Shown here piece after piece: positions 1 through 12,900 of a stretch of 64,000 bases of DNA (its first letter is position 1; the number at the start of each line of letters is the position of its first letter). Made by a program: the position numbers and the translations under genes. A model generated the notes under the pieces. The model saw only the letters and a program-made list of their open reading frames with translations. It had not been told where the DNA came from and searched no databases. The stretch spans positions 25,437,736 to 25,501,735 of the forward strand of contig NC_087066.1 of the NCBI RefSeq assembly GCF_963678635.1, given 5' to 3'. This DNA comes from Symsagittifera roscoffensis. Its lineage: Eukaryota > Xenacoelomorpha > Acoela > Convolutidae.

Positions 1-47
1 GGGAGGGAGGAAGGGAACCATAATTATTACACTTGCCAGAGCAGGTG

Positions 48-393
48 TCTTGTAATCGAGGGGCTATTCTCATGCGCGAAGGACCAAATGGTCGAAAAAA
101 CTCGTGAGCGAAGGATCGAAAACAAAATTAGCCGAAAGTCAATTTTTAAAAAGAAGCAATTGTTATTCATTTAAAATGAATTAAATGAAGCAATATTTTG
201 CTTCTTTCATAACGAAACCCTTGAAATATAAAAAATTTTCCAATTCGGCGGCGGTCAGTGATTATTTGAAAATGTTGCATATTTCTGCCGTTTTTATATT
301 CGGGCAATACTAATATTCGGTCTCTGGAAGTCCTACCTTTAATTTTCGCGCATTCGGTCCTTCGCGTATGAGGGATTCCACCTTGTAACAAGA
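48..393. mobile_element. MITE-like element with ~50-bp imperfect terminal inverted repeats
   Basis: The left end (about 48-99) and the reverse complement of the right end (about 341-393) match closely. Both hold TCTTGT, then CTCAT-CGCGAAGGACC and a CGAAAA block. The motif GCGAAGGA also recurs inside each arm. No long ORF with a known domain lies between, which fits a non-autonomous inverted-repeat element. No clear target duplication was identified. Confidence 0.55.
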
Positions 394-630
394 CTTTTTT
401 CCATAAACATCTCTTACAAATCTAAGTTGCTTTGCTAAGTTGCTTTATTATTACACATGCAATGCTTGTGTTATAGTACGATTTCACTTTTTTCCAAGTA
501 CAAGTATTGTTGCGACAAAATGTGTTCATTTTCAAAGTGTTCATTTTGATCAATCACCAGCTATTAAACTAAGCCAATGCTAAAGATATTAACAGAGACT
601 ATTATATTGCAAATTCCTGTTTGATAAAAA

Positions 631-1834
631 CAGGTATTATGAAAATGAATGGGATCGGGTTTTTTTATTATTTTTTTGAGACGCTTTGGAAAATTTTGTT
701 TTTCTCAAAAACTACTCTGCCAAAAAATCAGGAACCTCAGAAAAGTCAAATTTACTTCTCGAAAATTACCCTCCCAAAATCTAAGGTTTTGGTTTCAATG
801 AGTAAAATTGGTCGTCGGAAGCTCCGCTGCATAAATAATCATGCCTGAATTTTTTTACACGAAAAATCAGGATGCTCTGAAAAGTCAAATTTTCGATTTT
901 TTGACCGTTTTTTCAAACTTTTTTGACTTTTCTCGAAAACTATCCTCACAAATTTGAGATTTTGGTTTCAAAAGGTAAAACGGGTTGTCAGAAGCTCCCC
1001 TGCATCAGCGGTTACGCCCAAGTTTTTCTACATGAAATGTTATGACCCTGGGAAAAGTCGAATTTTAGAATGATTTGTGAAATTTTTCTTTTCTCAAAAG
1101 CTACCCTCCCGAAACGAATCTGAGATATTGGTTTCAGTTTGAACAATTAAAGAATTGATTGTGGGAAGCTCAACTTCATAAGTAGATACGCCCAATTTTT
1201 CTTACAGAAATACTTATGACCCTCGGAATAGTCAGGTATTATGAAAATGAATGGGATCGGGTTTTTTTATTATTTTTTTGAGACGCTTTGGAAAATTTTG
1301 TTTTTCTCAAAAACTACTCTGCCAAAAAATCAGGAACCTCAGAAAAGTCAAATTTACTTCTCGAAAATTACCCTCCCAAAATCTAAGGTTTTGGTTTCAA
1401 TGAGTAAAATTGGTCGTCGGAAGCTCCGCTGCATAAATAATCATGCCTGAATTTTTTACACGAAAAATCAGGATGCTCTGAAAAGTCAAATTTTCGATTT
1501 TTTGACCGTTTTTTCAAACGTTTTTGACTTTTCTCGAAAACTATCCTCACAAATTTGAGATTTTGGTTTCAAAGGGTAAAACGGGTTGTTAGAAGCTCCC
1601 CTGCATCAGCGGTTACGCCCAAGTTTTTCTACATGAAATGTTATGACCCTGGGAAACGTCGAATTTTAGAATGATTTGTGAAATTTTTTCTTTTCTCAAA
1701 AGCTACCCTCCCGAAACGAATTTGAGATATTGGTTTCAGTTTGAACAATTAAAGAATGGATTGTGGGAAGCTCAACTTCATACGTAGATACGCCCGATTT
1801 TTCTTACAGAAATACTTATGACCCTCGGAATAGT
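631..1834. repeat. Tandem duplication of a 602-bp unit built from satellite-like monomers
   Basis: Two copies start at 631 and 1233 with CAGGTATTATGAAAATGAAT and are nearly identical over 602 bp, with a few substitutions and single-base indels. Each copy is itself made of about three diverged monomers sharing 'ctcgaaaactaccctc', 'gattttggtttca', 'agaagctcccctgcat' and 'ttatgaccctgggaaaagtc'. This resembles a higher-order satellite repeat. Short ORFs in each copy are chance products of the repeat. Confidence 0.85.
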
Positions 1835-2230
1835 CAAATTTTTATTTGCAGCTTTTCGAAAGTCAAAAATTAGTTCTTAGCAGTTTTTCTACTAATTGTC
1901 ATGAAACTTACCATCTCAAACCTGAAATTTTAGGTTCAATGAAGAAAGGAAGGGTTGAGAGAAGGTCGTCTGTGTCAGCGCGCAGGTTCAATTTTTCTAA
2001 CACAAAAAGTTATGGCATTCAGAAAAGTCAATTTTTTGATTTCTTGTCCATTCATTTAAACTTTTGACTTCTCGAAAACTGATATCAAAAGTTGAATCAA
2101 GGCAACAGGTTATAAGATGCCTCCGTTTATAAACTGCTACGCATTGAATTTTGAACAAGAAACATGTTTTTGGGAAAATTCCAAAATTACAAATTTTTCA
2201 CTCATTTTTTTAATAGAGCAACAACCAAGG
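1835..2230. repeat. Diverged monomers continuing the satellite-like repeat
   Basis: The same phrases (a dactttctcgaaaact-like string, 'ggtttcaatgaag', 'agaaggtc...gtgtcagcg', 'aaaagtcaattttt') continue past the duplicated unit with more decay. Related decayed blocks recur at about 7360-8110 and 23440-23900. Confidence 0.5.
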
Positions 2231-2339
2231 TTTTTGGTGAAGCCCTATGCTTAAAGTTTTTTAAACTACCTACCTCATCCCGCATCAGTACTACATTTCA
2301 AAAAAATATCAAACCGGTACCTCCAGCTTAAGCTGGGCC

Positions 2340-2800
2340 TCTAGAAGCACTTGAGCTTCAAGGTAACATGGATCTGTAGCGTAGAGGTAGGGAAGGAGAC
2401 CCGCAACAAAATAAGAGGGTTCGAACCTGGGCACGGTCGGATGTTTCAAATGAACTTTTTCGTATACTAGTTAAAATGCGTCCGCTCTATAAATTGAGGT
2501 ATGTTATTTGGTAAATTTCTTTTTTTTTTTTCAAATTGACTGGTACTGCTAATGCGTTATAATTGGCTTGCGTCATTTAGCAATCATGTAGACTCATAAC
2601 TGGCGTGCGTCACTTAAGAAGTTTTGTAGACTCAAAGTTCTATGCATTCAATTTTCCCCGCAGGTCATATTTTTTGCTTGTGTATGCGAAATGCAACTTC
2701 GCCTCTGAGTAAAACATTAACAACGTCCAGGTTCGTTCCCACTTGGTCTAGTGCTAACGCCTTTCCGCCCTAGTGTCAGGGGTTCGGCCGCACCTTATTT
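2340..2800. repeat. tRNA-like SINE fragments
   Basis: Two stretches carry tRNA-promoter-like words. At about 2370-2440 'gtagcgtagaggtagg' is followed by the B-box-like 'gggttcgaacctggg'. At about 2725-2790 'ggtctagtgctaacgcc' is followed by 'ggggttcggcc'. Neither folds convincingly as a complete tRNA, so decayed tRNA-derived SINE heads are the likely origin. Confidence 0.4.
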
Positions 2801-3289
2801 TATTTCAGTATGCATGCAATTGAATTTTTTTCCGGTAACAATTGTATTGTCGGACTTTCGTTTATCTGCTCAAGTTTTGCCGGCTTAGTTGCCCATCACG
2901 GGTTTTGCTTGTGTTTCGTTTTAAGCAATTCTAATTGTACTTTCAAGTGCAAGTGTTGTTCATTGCAGTTTCTGGAGGACTTGAAATTTCAAAAAGTTAA
3001 ATAATTTTTTTTCGGCTCAACTGGTGTCTGCTCAAAGATGCTCAGCTTTGTTTCCTTCGTATGTTTTGTTCCGTTGCTATTTTAGTAATTAAATGTCTGT
3101 TTTTTATGTTTGCGTTGTATCCACTTCGCCTGTGTACGGAATCTATTCGGCGGCAAAATAAAATCTCAAAAAGCCAGGTCTGCCTGAAAAGTGCTTGATG
3201 TCGAAGCATTCGATGGCCATAATATTTGAAAGGTTTCAAAAGTCTTTCGAAACTGAATGGCTTGTTATTACACTTGCGAGCGTAATGAA

Positions 3290-3612
3290 TTAGTACGAAC
3301 CTTCTTTTTTTCCCAACCTTACTTGCAAATAAAAGTGCTCATTTGGTGGCACTTTTGCTATAATCACAATCCATACCACTGGAAATTTCTTAGCATCTGT
3401 TCTCTGCTTTATTTGTGGCTAGTGGTTGACGGTTGTTAACCGTCAGTGGTTAGTGTGTGAGACTCATAATATCTTGGTCGCAGGATCGAGTCCGACACAG
3501 CCGAATTTTTAGGCTTATTTCTACCTTTTCTTATTGCACTTTATGGAGCTGTTTTTCGTCGTGTTCTCGCTAGTGTTGGCGAAGCATAGCTTCCTTTCTG
3601 TGAAAAATTTTT
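3290..3612 (+). repeat. SINE-like composite repeat, copy 1
   Basis: This copy shares its order of blocks with those at 9150-9500, 10200-10740, 10790-11450 and 14230-14885. The blocks are an upstream segment ('cttgcaaataaaagt...tggtggcacttttg...agcatctgttctctgctttat'), a tRNA-like head ('agtggttagtgtgtgagactc...ggtcgcaggatcgagtcc'), and a tail ('ttatttctac...gagctg...gtcgtgttctcgctagtgttggcgaagc'). No ORF is conserved among the copies. Confidence 0.65.
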
Positions 3613-3730
3613 TGTGACTTTTTCATTACCCCTGAGGCTACCCAGTGCAAGACCTTCCTCGGGAATGGTATTGCTATTCTTGTTGATGCAACCGTACCTT
3701 GAGGAGGCGGATAACACTGAGATCCCTCCG

Positions 3731-3811
3731 ACCGTAACCGGAGTGGGATTCGAACGCACGACCCTCGTGTTATGAGCCGCGCGCCTTACTTACTCGGGCC
3801 GCTCTTACGGC
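3731..3811 (-). repeat. tRNA-like sequence (CAT at the anticodon position), probably a SINE head
   Basis: Read on the minus strand, the first 7 bases (GCCGTAA) pair with TTACGGT at the other end to give an acceptor-like stem. A T-arm-like GTGCG-TTCGAAT-CCCAC is present and CAT lies near the expected anticodon position. The anticodon stem does not pair. Its 3' side runs into repeat sequence that overlaps the SINE tail at 3541-3610. A functional tRNA is therefore unlikely; a tRNA-derived retroelement head or pseudogene fits better. Confidence 0.45.
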
Positions 3812-3906
3812 ACTTAAACTTGAGCTAAACATGGCTTACATCCTTCCCCCGTTTTGATCAAGACAATCCTCCCACTCCGCTGTCGCACCACTTATTTTCT
3901 TTACAG

Positions 3907-6900
3907 GCAGATATGAAATATTGATATCAAATGAATGTAATTTAAGAGTGGTGCCTATGGACCTGGAAGAGTGTTTGTCCAACATTCTGTTCGCCGCGCC
4001 CAGAATCTACCAGGATATCAACGAGATGTCGGAGATATCGAAGCAGCTGCAGAGGAAATTCAAAAAGGAAGCCTTTGCCCAGCTGCAGCAGAACTCCACG
4101 CGGAAAGCCAACCCGAAACTGGTCAACAGGCTCGACATCAGGTAAAGTTATTGAAGAAATGGATCAGATAAAGTCTCCCCCACCCAAATAGACCAAGTTA
4201 AGATCCTCTACCCCAGCGCTGAATTTAAATTAAATTTGTTAAGCGCTGTATGTAAAATGCTCGATTCTGATTGGCTGAAAATTCCCAACTTAGAACTAAG
4301 TTAACATCCTCCCCCTAAACGTGTTTAGGGGGGAGGATGTTAACTTGGTCCGTTTTGATATGCATTTTGTATGAAGATAGTTTGACGTAAGTAATTGAAT
4401 TGCGTTCGTTCAGAGTATGCACACGCGTTGAAACAAAAGCAGCAATAAAAGTGATCGGTAACTTTTATGTGCGACCGATGCGGACGCGATATAAGCGCAA
4501 GCCGTCAGCTATTTTAAAAGCAGTATCAGAATAAATGTTATTCAAATTTTCACTAAACGCAGAAATCGGTGCTTGTGTTACTTAATTTGACATAATTGTT
4601 CGAACTTGGAAGAAATTAACGGAATATATAGTTTATTCAGGCTAATTTCGCGGTGATTGAAATATTCATTTTTGCGGATTTTGTACGACAAAAAGCGAAA
4701 TTTGTGTCAAACGAAAGGCGATGAAAACACACAAGTGTAAAAGCGAAAAGCAATTTCTTAAATTGGTGATAGCGCAAAACAATTTTCAAAAGAAATGCGA
4801 ATACTCAGTTGTATGTTCTCGCAAAATCAGTTACCTCAAATATTAAGCGATCCTACCAATTGGATCGAGTGATTAGTTATATTAAAACCACTGCAGTCGT
4901 AGTTCAATAGCTATTTTTTTACGTTTGCGATTATCGAATCGGAATATGTACTTTTTTTGAGATTCGATTTTTTTCTCAGCCCAGAAAACCGGCTCGAACA
5001 ATTTTTTCCTTTTTAGAGACAGGGGAGAGCAAGTGGAGAAAAAATTTACAATTAAGCTTGTAAAAACTAGACTTTCAGCTGTGAAAAACTATTTTTTGAA
5101 GTTTCATTCAGAGCTTCTCCGGTACCAAAAGTTCAAGAATTCTTCTACAAAAAGGTTTGGTAAATTATATGAAAAATTAGTTTGAAAAGATAAATGTAGC
5201 CAATGTTCAGCTCCCCTCACCATACTCGCATGCGAAAACGACTAAATGTGTGCTCTACAAAAATGACAAATCGTAACCTTCTGTGCTACTTGCAGAGCAA
5301 CCGGAAGTTCTTATTACTCATTTACTACTGGCAAGCGCTGTGGATGTCAAATCTAAGCAGGTTGTGGCAGTGGTTAAAAACAAATCTTGTGTTCGAATAA
5401 CAAAACACCTAATTTGAGAAGTGGTTTGATTTCAGACCCCCTGCAAAGTCCTTGGTTGAAGCTTACTTGGTGGAGATAGCCGAGTCACACAAAGTTGACT
5501 TCAAACCAGACCCGCATGCGCTGGTAAGCAGATTTGAACATTGTCTCAACAAAAGGTTTTCTTCAGAACAAAAGTCAAAAGCTTTCTTTTGGCTTACCAA
5601 ATGATTCTTCGATGTTTTTGTTCCGAACATTGAAGCTCAGCAAACAAAAATTTTACATAGTTGATGCAAGCTTACTTTTTCTGTAATTGATAGCACCGTT
5701 AAAACATTTGATTTTCAAAAACCCTTCGCTCGGACCAATGAAAATGGGAAGGATCAAGTTATTCGGGTGTTTTATTTTTTTCTTTTTGTTTTCCTCACAA
5801 AATCAGGTACCACCAATGATCATCGGAATGAGCCGAGTGATATATCATAAAAAAGCCCTTTTAGTAGTGATTCGAACATTAAAAAACTATGAAAAAGTTG
5901 TCCCAGAATCGAGAAAAACTGGTGTGAGATTTTTAAAATTTAGTCTAATTTCGAGCAAGTAACGAGATCGACTAATGCTCGCTATCTGGAAAGTTATTGT
6001 TTTTTTTACTTGATTTTACTATTTACACAAGCACAGGGCTGTATTACTGTATTATTACGAAGAATTTTTTTCTAACCTAAGTCGCAAATAAAAGTTCTCG
6101 TTTGGTGTTAATTTTGGTTTATTTCAATTTAATCATAGTTAAGCTTATTTAAGCACAAACAAATTGAAGGAATATGTGGCTGCTTTATTTTAAGCTAGTG
6201 TTGGATCCTGTTTAAAAAACCTGTATAATGAAATTGTATAGAATTTGATGTTTTTCGTTTTTTTTGCGACACTTAGGACAATTTTTGCACTTTGGAAAAT
6301 TTCGGCCTAATATTTGTGTGCTTATGTTTTGTCGGCTTAGTTGCCACATCTATTATAGATTATTTAGGCTGTAAACTTTTCTCACTGCAGTTGCTTTCAG
6401 CGTTGTTTTTTTCATTTTTTTTATCAGCTGAATTGATATCATTTTGGTGGCCTCATAATACGTCTTTACGACCGAAAAAAGTTTGTGTGCGTGTGTGCTC
6501 TGAGAGGAAAATGGACTTAAGATTTTTTATAAGTTCAGAATTTTTCGGCATGAAGGGTTTCTTAAGTATTTTCGGCTTTGTTACCGCTTGATAATTATAA
6601 ATTGAAACCAATCACCGATCTGGCGTAGAGATAAAAACAAAAGATTTAGATGGCAAAGGCTTGCGCTTCAAATCTGGCCGGGCTCTTTTCTTGTAAACTA
6701 GTTTTTCTGCTTTTTCGGACTGTCTACCGTCTGTTTGTTTTTGTCGGCTTGGTTACCCTAGCTCGATATTTCAGCTTTATTCCAAGTTCCTGTAACTCCC
6801 ATGCTTAAGATGACCAAGCCTGGGAGTTCGATTCCAGTTGAGACCTGTTTTTTTTTTTGCATATAGAAAATTTTAGCTAATTTAGATTATTGTCTGTCCG

Positions 6901-9900
6901 CATTTTTTTTCTGCTTAGTTCCGCAGGAAAGACTGGTTTTTTGAAAACTTGTCTTCAATATAGCATTCCCAAAGCTCTTTGTAGAGTTTCGAATGGTGCA
7001 GAATATTTTGCTCCGGATATTTTGCACTTTTGTTGCAATTTTATTGACAAAAACAATTTTTGGAAGTTTTTCATTTTTTCGTTTGATTTTAATCATAGCC
7101 ATTCAAGTTTGTATGGCAAGTGGTGCGAAGCTCAGCTTCGCCTCTGTGTCAAAAATTACTGTACCGATTTTCAAAAAACTGGTAACAAAAGAACAACCGG
7201 CTGCTTTTCTAGGTGCCTGCATAATTCGTTATTATCTTGTTTCATTTTACCTTACGTTCTACGGCCTTCGAAAGTTTCAGTAGGGGGATTTTTGGCCTAC
7301 TTGTTTTCAGTTTTTCATCTTGTCAAATATTAAATGCACAAATCTGAAATGAAAGTTTCAATCAAAAGAACAAATTATGGAGATCTCCCCCTTCTCAGGC
7401 GGCTTTTTCATAATTTTGGTAGAAAAAGGTTATGGCCTCAAACAAGCCCATCTTTTGACATTTTAATATTTTTTTTTTAATTTTTTGACTTTCTCAAAAC
7501 TTACCCCCTGTCAAATCGGAGATTTTAGGGTTTAACCGAAAGAAAAAATTACTTATCCGAATCGTACCTGCGCAAGCGGCTATGCCCTGCGTTTTGGCCT
7601 TCAAAAATGTCTTATTTTTGAAATTTTGCCCGTTTTTTATTATCGGAAAACTTATTTTTGTTCTTCTAAAACTAACCTACTGGTTCTGAAGTTGACAGTT
7701 CATTTAAACTGACATTATGCTTCGATTTTTCCTGTGTAATCTTTTGAACCCTGTTTTTTTTAGAAAAGCTGATATGGATTTCCGGAAAAATTTCTTTTTA
7801 TATGTTTACCGTTTTTTTGGAAATGTCATCACTATTCTCGAAAACTAATAGCTAAATCTGATATTAAGGTTTCAAAAAATTGAGGTGCGGAAATTTTAAG
7901 CTTAAAATCAGGGTGTGGCAAGTAGAGTTTATTCCCATGCTTTACAAGAGAAAAGTTATTGGATTGAGGAAAAAACAATTTTTGAATTTTTGATCGGCTC
8001 TTTTAATTTTTTCGAAAACTACCTAGCCAAATCCGAGACAAAGACTTCAATTGAAAGAGTGCGTAGTAGTTTTCTCTTTTAAACAAGCGGTTAATCAACT
8101 ACTTGAGAAGAGAAACACAAGGGTTTTTACATAGTCTATTTACTGAAATTTTGAAAATTACACATTTCCGTATCAGTACAGTATATGATTAGCTGGGTCA
8201 CTAATTTACTTCCTAGTGACCGTGGCGCAGATGCGACGACGTGAGACTCCTGATCAACGGGTCAGATATTCAAATCCGGAGCATTTGAATAGTTTTTTAT
8301 GGTTGACTTTTCGCTGCGTAACATTGGCAATTCGATAGAAACTGTAGCTGCTCTATTGGTGGCTAGTGTTAGTTAAAATAAAAGCGGTTGTAGAGCAGAT
8401 GTGATACTCCTAATCCCAACAAGACTTTTCAAGGTGTTTTTTTATCTTCTTATTTCACTTTGTTTTGCCTGTTTAGAGCTCTTTTCTTGCATTCTCCTCG
8501 TGTGTTTGCTAACCGCAGCTTGCCTCTGTAAAAAAAATTTAGTGTGAGATGTTTCATCTAGCGGTTGTTTGGCAAAAAAGATTTTTGTGCTAAAATTTTT
8601 TTCATTTTTTGTTTTTTATTTATTTTTAAAGACAAATATCGATCGATCATCATGCATAATTTAGTAATTTTAGTTATACGATCGTATAGTTCTCGTATCA
8701 CAAAACCCACTAAAAATGGCACTTGATTGAAGAAAAGTAATAAAATATATTTTTTCTGTTTTGTGAATATTGTGTGCTACTTGCACTGCCACTGGCTATC
8801 TTAGTGATTTTTTGCCATTTTCATTTAAGTGCTCGCATACACAAGAGAACAGAGCTAATTGCAGAATCAGGATTCATTGTCTAAAATGTCTGTTTTCAAT
8901 GTCAATGTCGGAAAAAATTTCGTAAGGCCTTTAACTTTTTTTTTTCAATGGACCCAGAGCAAATTATCTTTTTCATTTTTTCTAATCTAACTGGCAAATA
9001 AAATTGTTCGTTTATTTGGTGGCAATTTTGCTATAATAACGATCTGTAACATTGGAAATTTCATAGCATCTGTTCACTGCTTTATTTTTGGCTAGTGTTT
9101 GTGATTTATTAAGTGTTGTTGACTGAGTGGTTTGTGTGTGACATTCATTACACTTGCAATCAGCTTATTGTATAATAACGAACCTCTTTTTTCTAACCTA
9201 ACTCGCAAATAAGTGGTCAGAAAAGTTGTTCACTTATTTGGAAATTTAACTGTAGCATTGGAAATTACAAAGCATCTGTTCTCTGCTTTTTTTATGCTAG
9301 TGTTCGGAACTAATTAAGCTTCCTTGGCTGAGTGGTTAGTGTGCGAGACTCTTGGTCGCAGGTTCGAATCTCAGACGTAGCAATTTTTTTTTAATAATCC
9401 GATGCTTATTTCTAATTTTTCTTTTTGCACTTAATAAGAGCTGCTTTTTGTCGTGTTCTCGCTAGTGTTTGCGAAGTGAAGCTTCGCCTCTGTAATCTCT
9501 AAGTCGTAGATCGAATCCGAGACGTAGTCGAATTTTTACTAATTCGAGTCTTATTGTGTGAATGTTTAAAAACTTTGTTTTAAGTTATTACCAGATTTTT
9601 TTGGGTCTTAAAAAGCCAGTTTTCACTCACCTTGGGCTGTAGGTTTTTTTTAATTTCTCAGCGAGACTATTGAATGTTAAACTGTGCAAATTTCCGCTAC
9701 TCAAATGTTTCCTACAGTTTTACACTTAAAAAACATGGTGAAAACGCTTTCAGGTCCAAAAAAAACTGGTAAATAATTGAAGCAAACATTTGACACGTTC
9801 ATAGAAAGTTATTAAATAGTTTGCTCTTGGTCCTTACAAAAATTGTGTTTAAGCGCTCAGTTACTGTTGTCAAAGTTCGAACTAAAACAAAAATTGCAAA

Positions 9901-12900
9901 CAGTAAAACCTGATATCCGTTTAATTTGTCCATTAGTGTTACAAATAGAGTTAAAATTGAGATTGAAAAAATTGTTGCAGTGTTTCATTCATTTAATGGT
10001 CACAATGGGTGCGAAAAGTTCTCGCTTTTTACGTATCACATTGTTCGATGACCGAAAAAGATTCGCGACAAATTAGAGGGAAATTCCTTGACGTTTGTCT
10101 TGCTAAGAGGCGATGGTAGTGAAGACTCTAATATAGATCGTGATGATTTTTTGATTTTTTTAAATGAAAAGTCCTGAATTTGTTCACGGTTTGCTTTTAC
10201 ACTAACGAACTTTAGTGAGCGTTAGTGTAATAATGCTATTCTTTTTTTTACTAACCTAAGTGGCAAAGACTGGTGCCCGTTTTGGTAGAACTTTTACGCC
10301 TTTTTGATGGCATGTGCTTTGACTTTCGAATTGCAATAAGTTAACACAGTTGATGCATTTTTAATACATCAAATGAACGGAAAAAACTTTTTGTTTTAAA
10401 CATATCAATTATAAAAATCGATTTCTTATATTCCACACTATTACTTGCAAAAATGTGTCTATTTGTATTTGTGTTACTTTTGCTGCATCGCGATGTCAAT
10501 TTTTTGCGTATGTAGCAGCTTCATTTGTGACTAGTCTATGCCGATTTTTAAGCTTTCGTGGCCGAGAGGGCAGAGCGTCAGGCTCCAATTCTCGAGGTCG
10601 CTGGTTCGAAGAAAATACGTAGCAAAGTTTTATAATTTGAGGCTTGTTTCTATTTCTTCCTATTTCGCTTTATAAAGCAGCTTTTTTGTCGTATTCTTGC
10701 TAGTGTTTGCAAAGCGCAGCTTCGCCTCTGTGTAAAGATTGTTTTTTCGCGGTTTGAATTTTGATGTTTTTTCTAAGTTCATTTCCTTAGCTTACACTAG
10801 CGTCAGCTTATTGTATAATTATGAACCTTCTTTTTTCAAACCTAAGTTGCAATTATTGGCGCCACTTTTAGAGCACTTTACAGCTTTTTGATAGCTTTGA
10901 CATTCGAATAGTAATAAGTTAATACAGTTGATGCATTTTAGTTCAGCAAATCAACCAAAAAAAGCTATTTGTTTCAAACAACTTAACAATCATAATAACT
11001 CGATTTCAGAAACTTTCTAAGTCAATATGTCTCGCAATTTTTTGAAATGCGTAATTTATACATAATGTGCTTTTATGCTTTCCGATTTGTTTCATGTAAA
11101 GTTAGTGGGTGCCTTCAGTTTATAATATTCCGAATTATCACTTGCCAAATTGTGTCTATTTGTATTTGGTGCCACTTTTGCAGCATTGCATTGGCAATTT
11201 TTTAGCATATGTAGCTGCTTTATTCGTGATTTGTTTTTTTTTCAGTGGTTAAGCGTGTGTGGCTGAGTGGCTACTGCGTGAGACTCAAAATCTCTAGATT
11301 ACAGTAGGTCGCAGATCGTATCCTAGACCTAGCCGAATTTTTACTAATTCGAGGCTTATTTCTATTTTTCTTATGGTTTTTTCTAGAGATGCTTTTTTCG
11401 TGTTATCGCTAGTGTTTGCGAAGCAAAGCTTCACCTCTGTGTAAAAGGAAGGCAAATTCCTCTATCAAACAATAATAGGGTAAAGGCCGAGAGAAACTTG
11501 ATAGACTTAAACTAGTTTTGAAATAAAAACTTTACCTATTGATCAGGTTTTCTCAAATTGATTAAGTTTTATCAAAGAAGTATCTATCAGAAATTGTTAT
11601 TAAATGGCCAGATTGTTTGTTCATTACATTTTTCATCGTGCCGGGTTTAATAATAAGTTAAATCTGCCAGTTGTCAAAATTTTAACCCTGTTTGTGTAAT
11701 GAAAACATGAAAAACTAGGAAGAAAATGTTTGTTCTTTTCATGTATTGAAAACTAAAAGTTGCAATTTCTTTGTCTCGACACTGCAGTTTGAGATTTCGA
11801 AGGATGCTGCAGTGATAAACAATGAACTGTTAAAGGATGGTTCGGTGGATCAACTCTCATCGGCTGATTTTCAAGCTAATCAAAATGGAGATCTCATAAA
11901 CTTCGGACCCCAAGATCACCAGCAACAGCCTTACCCTCACTCTAATGGAGCCCCACCCAAGTCTGGACCCGGGTACCCTTCTAATCCACAGTTTCCGAAT
12001 GCCCCTCAAATGAACCCTAACTACCCGTCATCTGCTGCATCCCAACAGCAGCCTCCAATGCCGAACCCATACAATAACCCGCCCAACCCCTACAATGCCC
12101 CTCCCTCGGATCCCAGTGCAAACGGAGTACCCCCGAATGGTAGTCAGAAACCGCCGAGTTTCGATCAGCAGCCACCATACAGAGTACGTTGTTCAGTAAA
12201 CATCAATACTTTGCTTGTTGAAGTCAATCTATTCTTCATTCTTTTATAACTTTTGAAAAATGTTTTCATCTTTGTGTTTAGACGTATGGGTATATGCCCG
12301 ATGAAAACAAAAACGGGTAAGATGTTCACATTGAGTGAGACAAAAATACCTCGGAGTTAATTAGGTTTTTTGTAAATTGTCTTGTTTTGTTTAGAATGCC
12401 ACCGGCGTATACGGCTAACGCTCAAAACCAACGTTAGTTCCCTTCTTTTTTTTACCTAACATAGAATCCTCGAGCTTTATTGGACCCTTTCTTGAACTTT
12501 GACATGATATTGATTTTGTAAAACTTGAAAAATTTGTGCTTGAATTGATTGATTTTTGATGTAGTTTTTGTAAGTGTCAATTTGCGTAGGTCATGCTGCT
12601 TTTTTATTTAGTTTTTTAAGAAAAGATATTTTTCGAGGCTTGAATTTTAACTTTGTTCAAGTTTAATTCAAATTCTTCTTTTTTTCGAATAACGAAATGT
12701 TCAACAAAAAGTGATATGTTTCAATTTATTTGATACGTGAAAGTTTTGTCTTCTTGCGTTCATTGAGACTTTTCCAACTGTCTGTTGGCATTGTTTACAG
12801 CAAATGGTAGTGTTGGCAATCAACCTGCAGCTCCACCCCCTGCTACTACGAATGATGCAAGTACTGCAAACGGAAACCTACAACAGTGGTCCAATTTGGC

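Noticed and set aside
3731-3811. Functional tRNA-Met
   Set aside because: The acceptor stem pairs but the anticodon stem does not, and the sequence is fused to repeat.
6890-7333. 147-codon ORF on the + strand
   Set aside because: It lies in SINE-tail repeat in an IST1 intron, with no domain and a chance Cys/Phe-rich composition.
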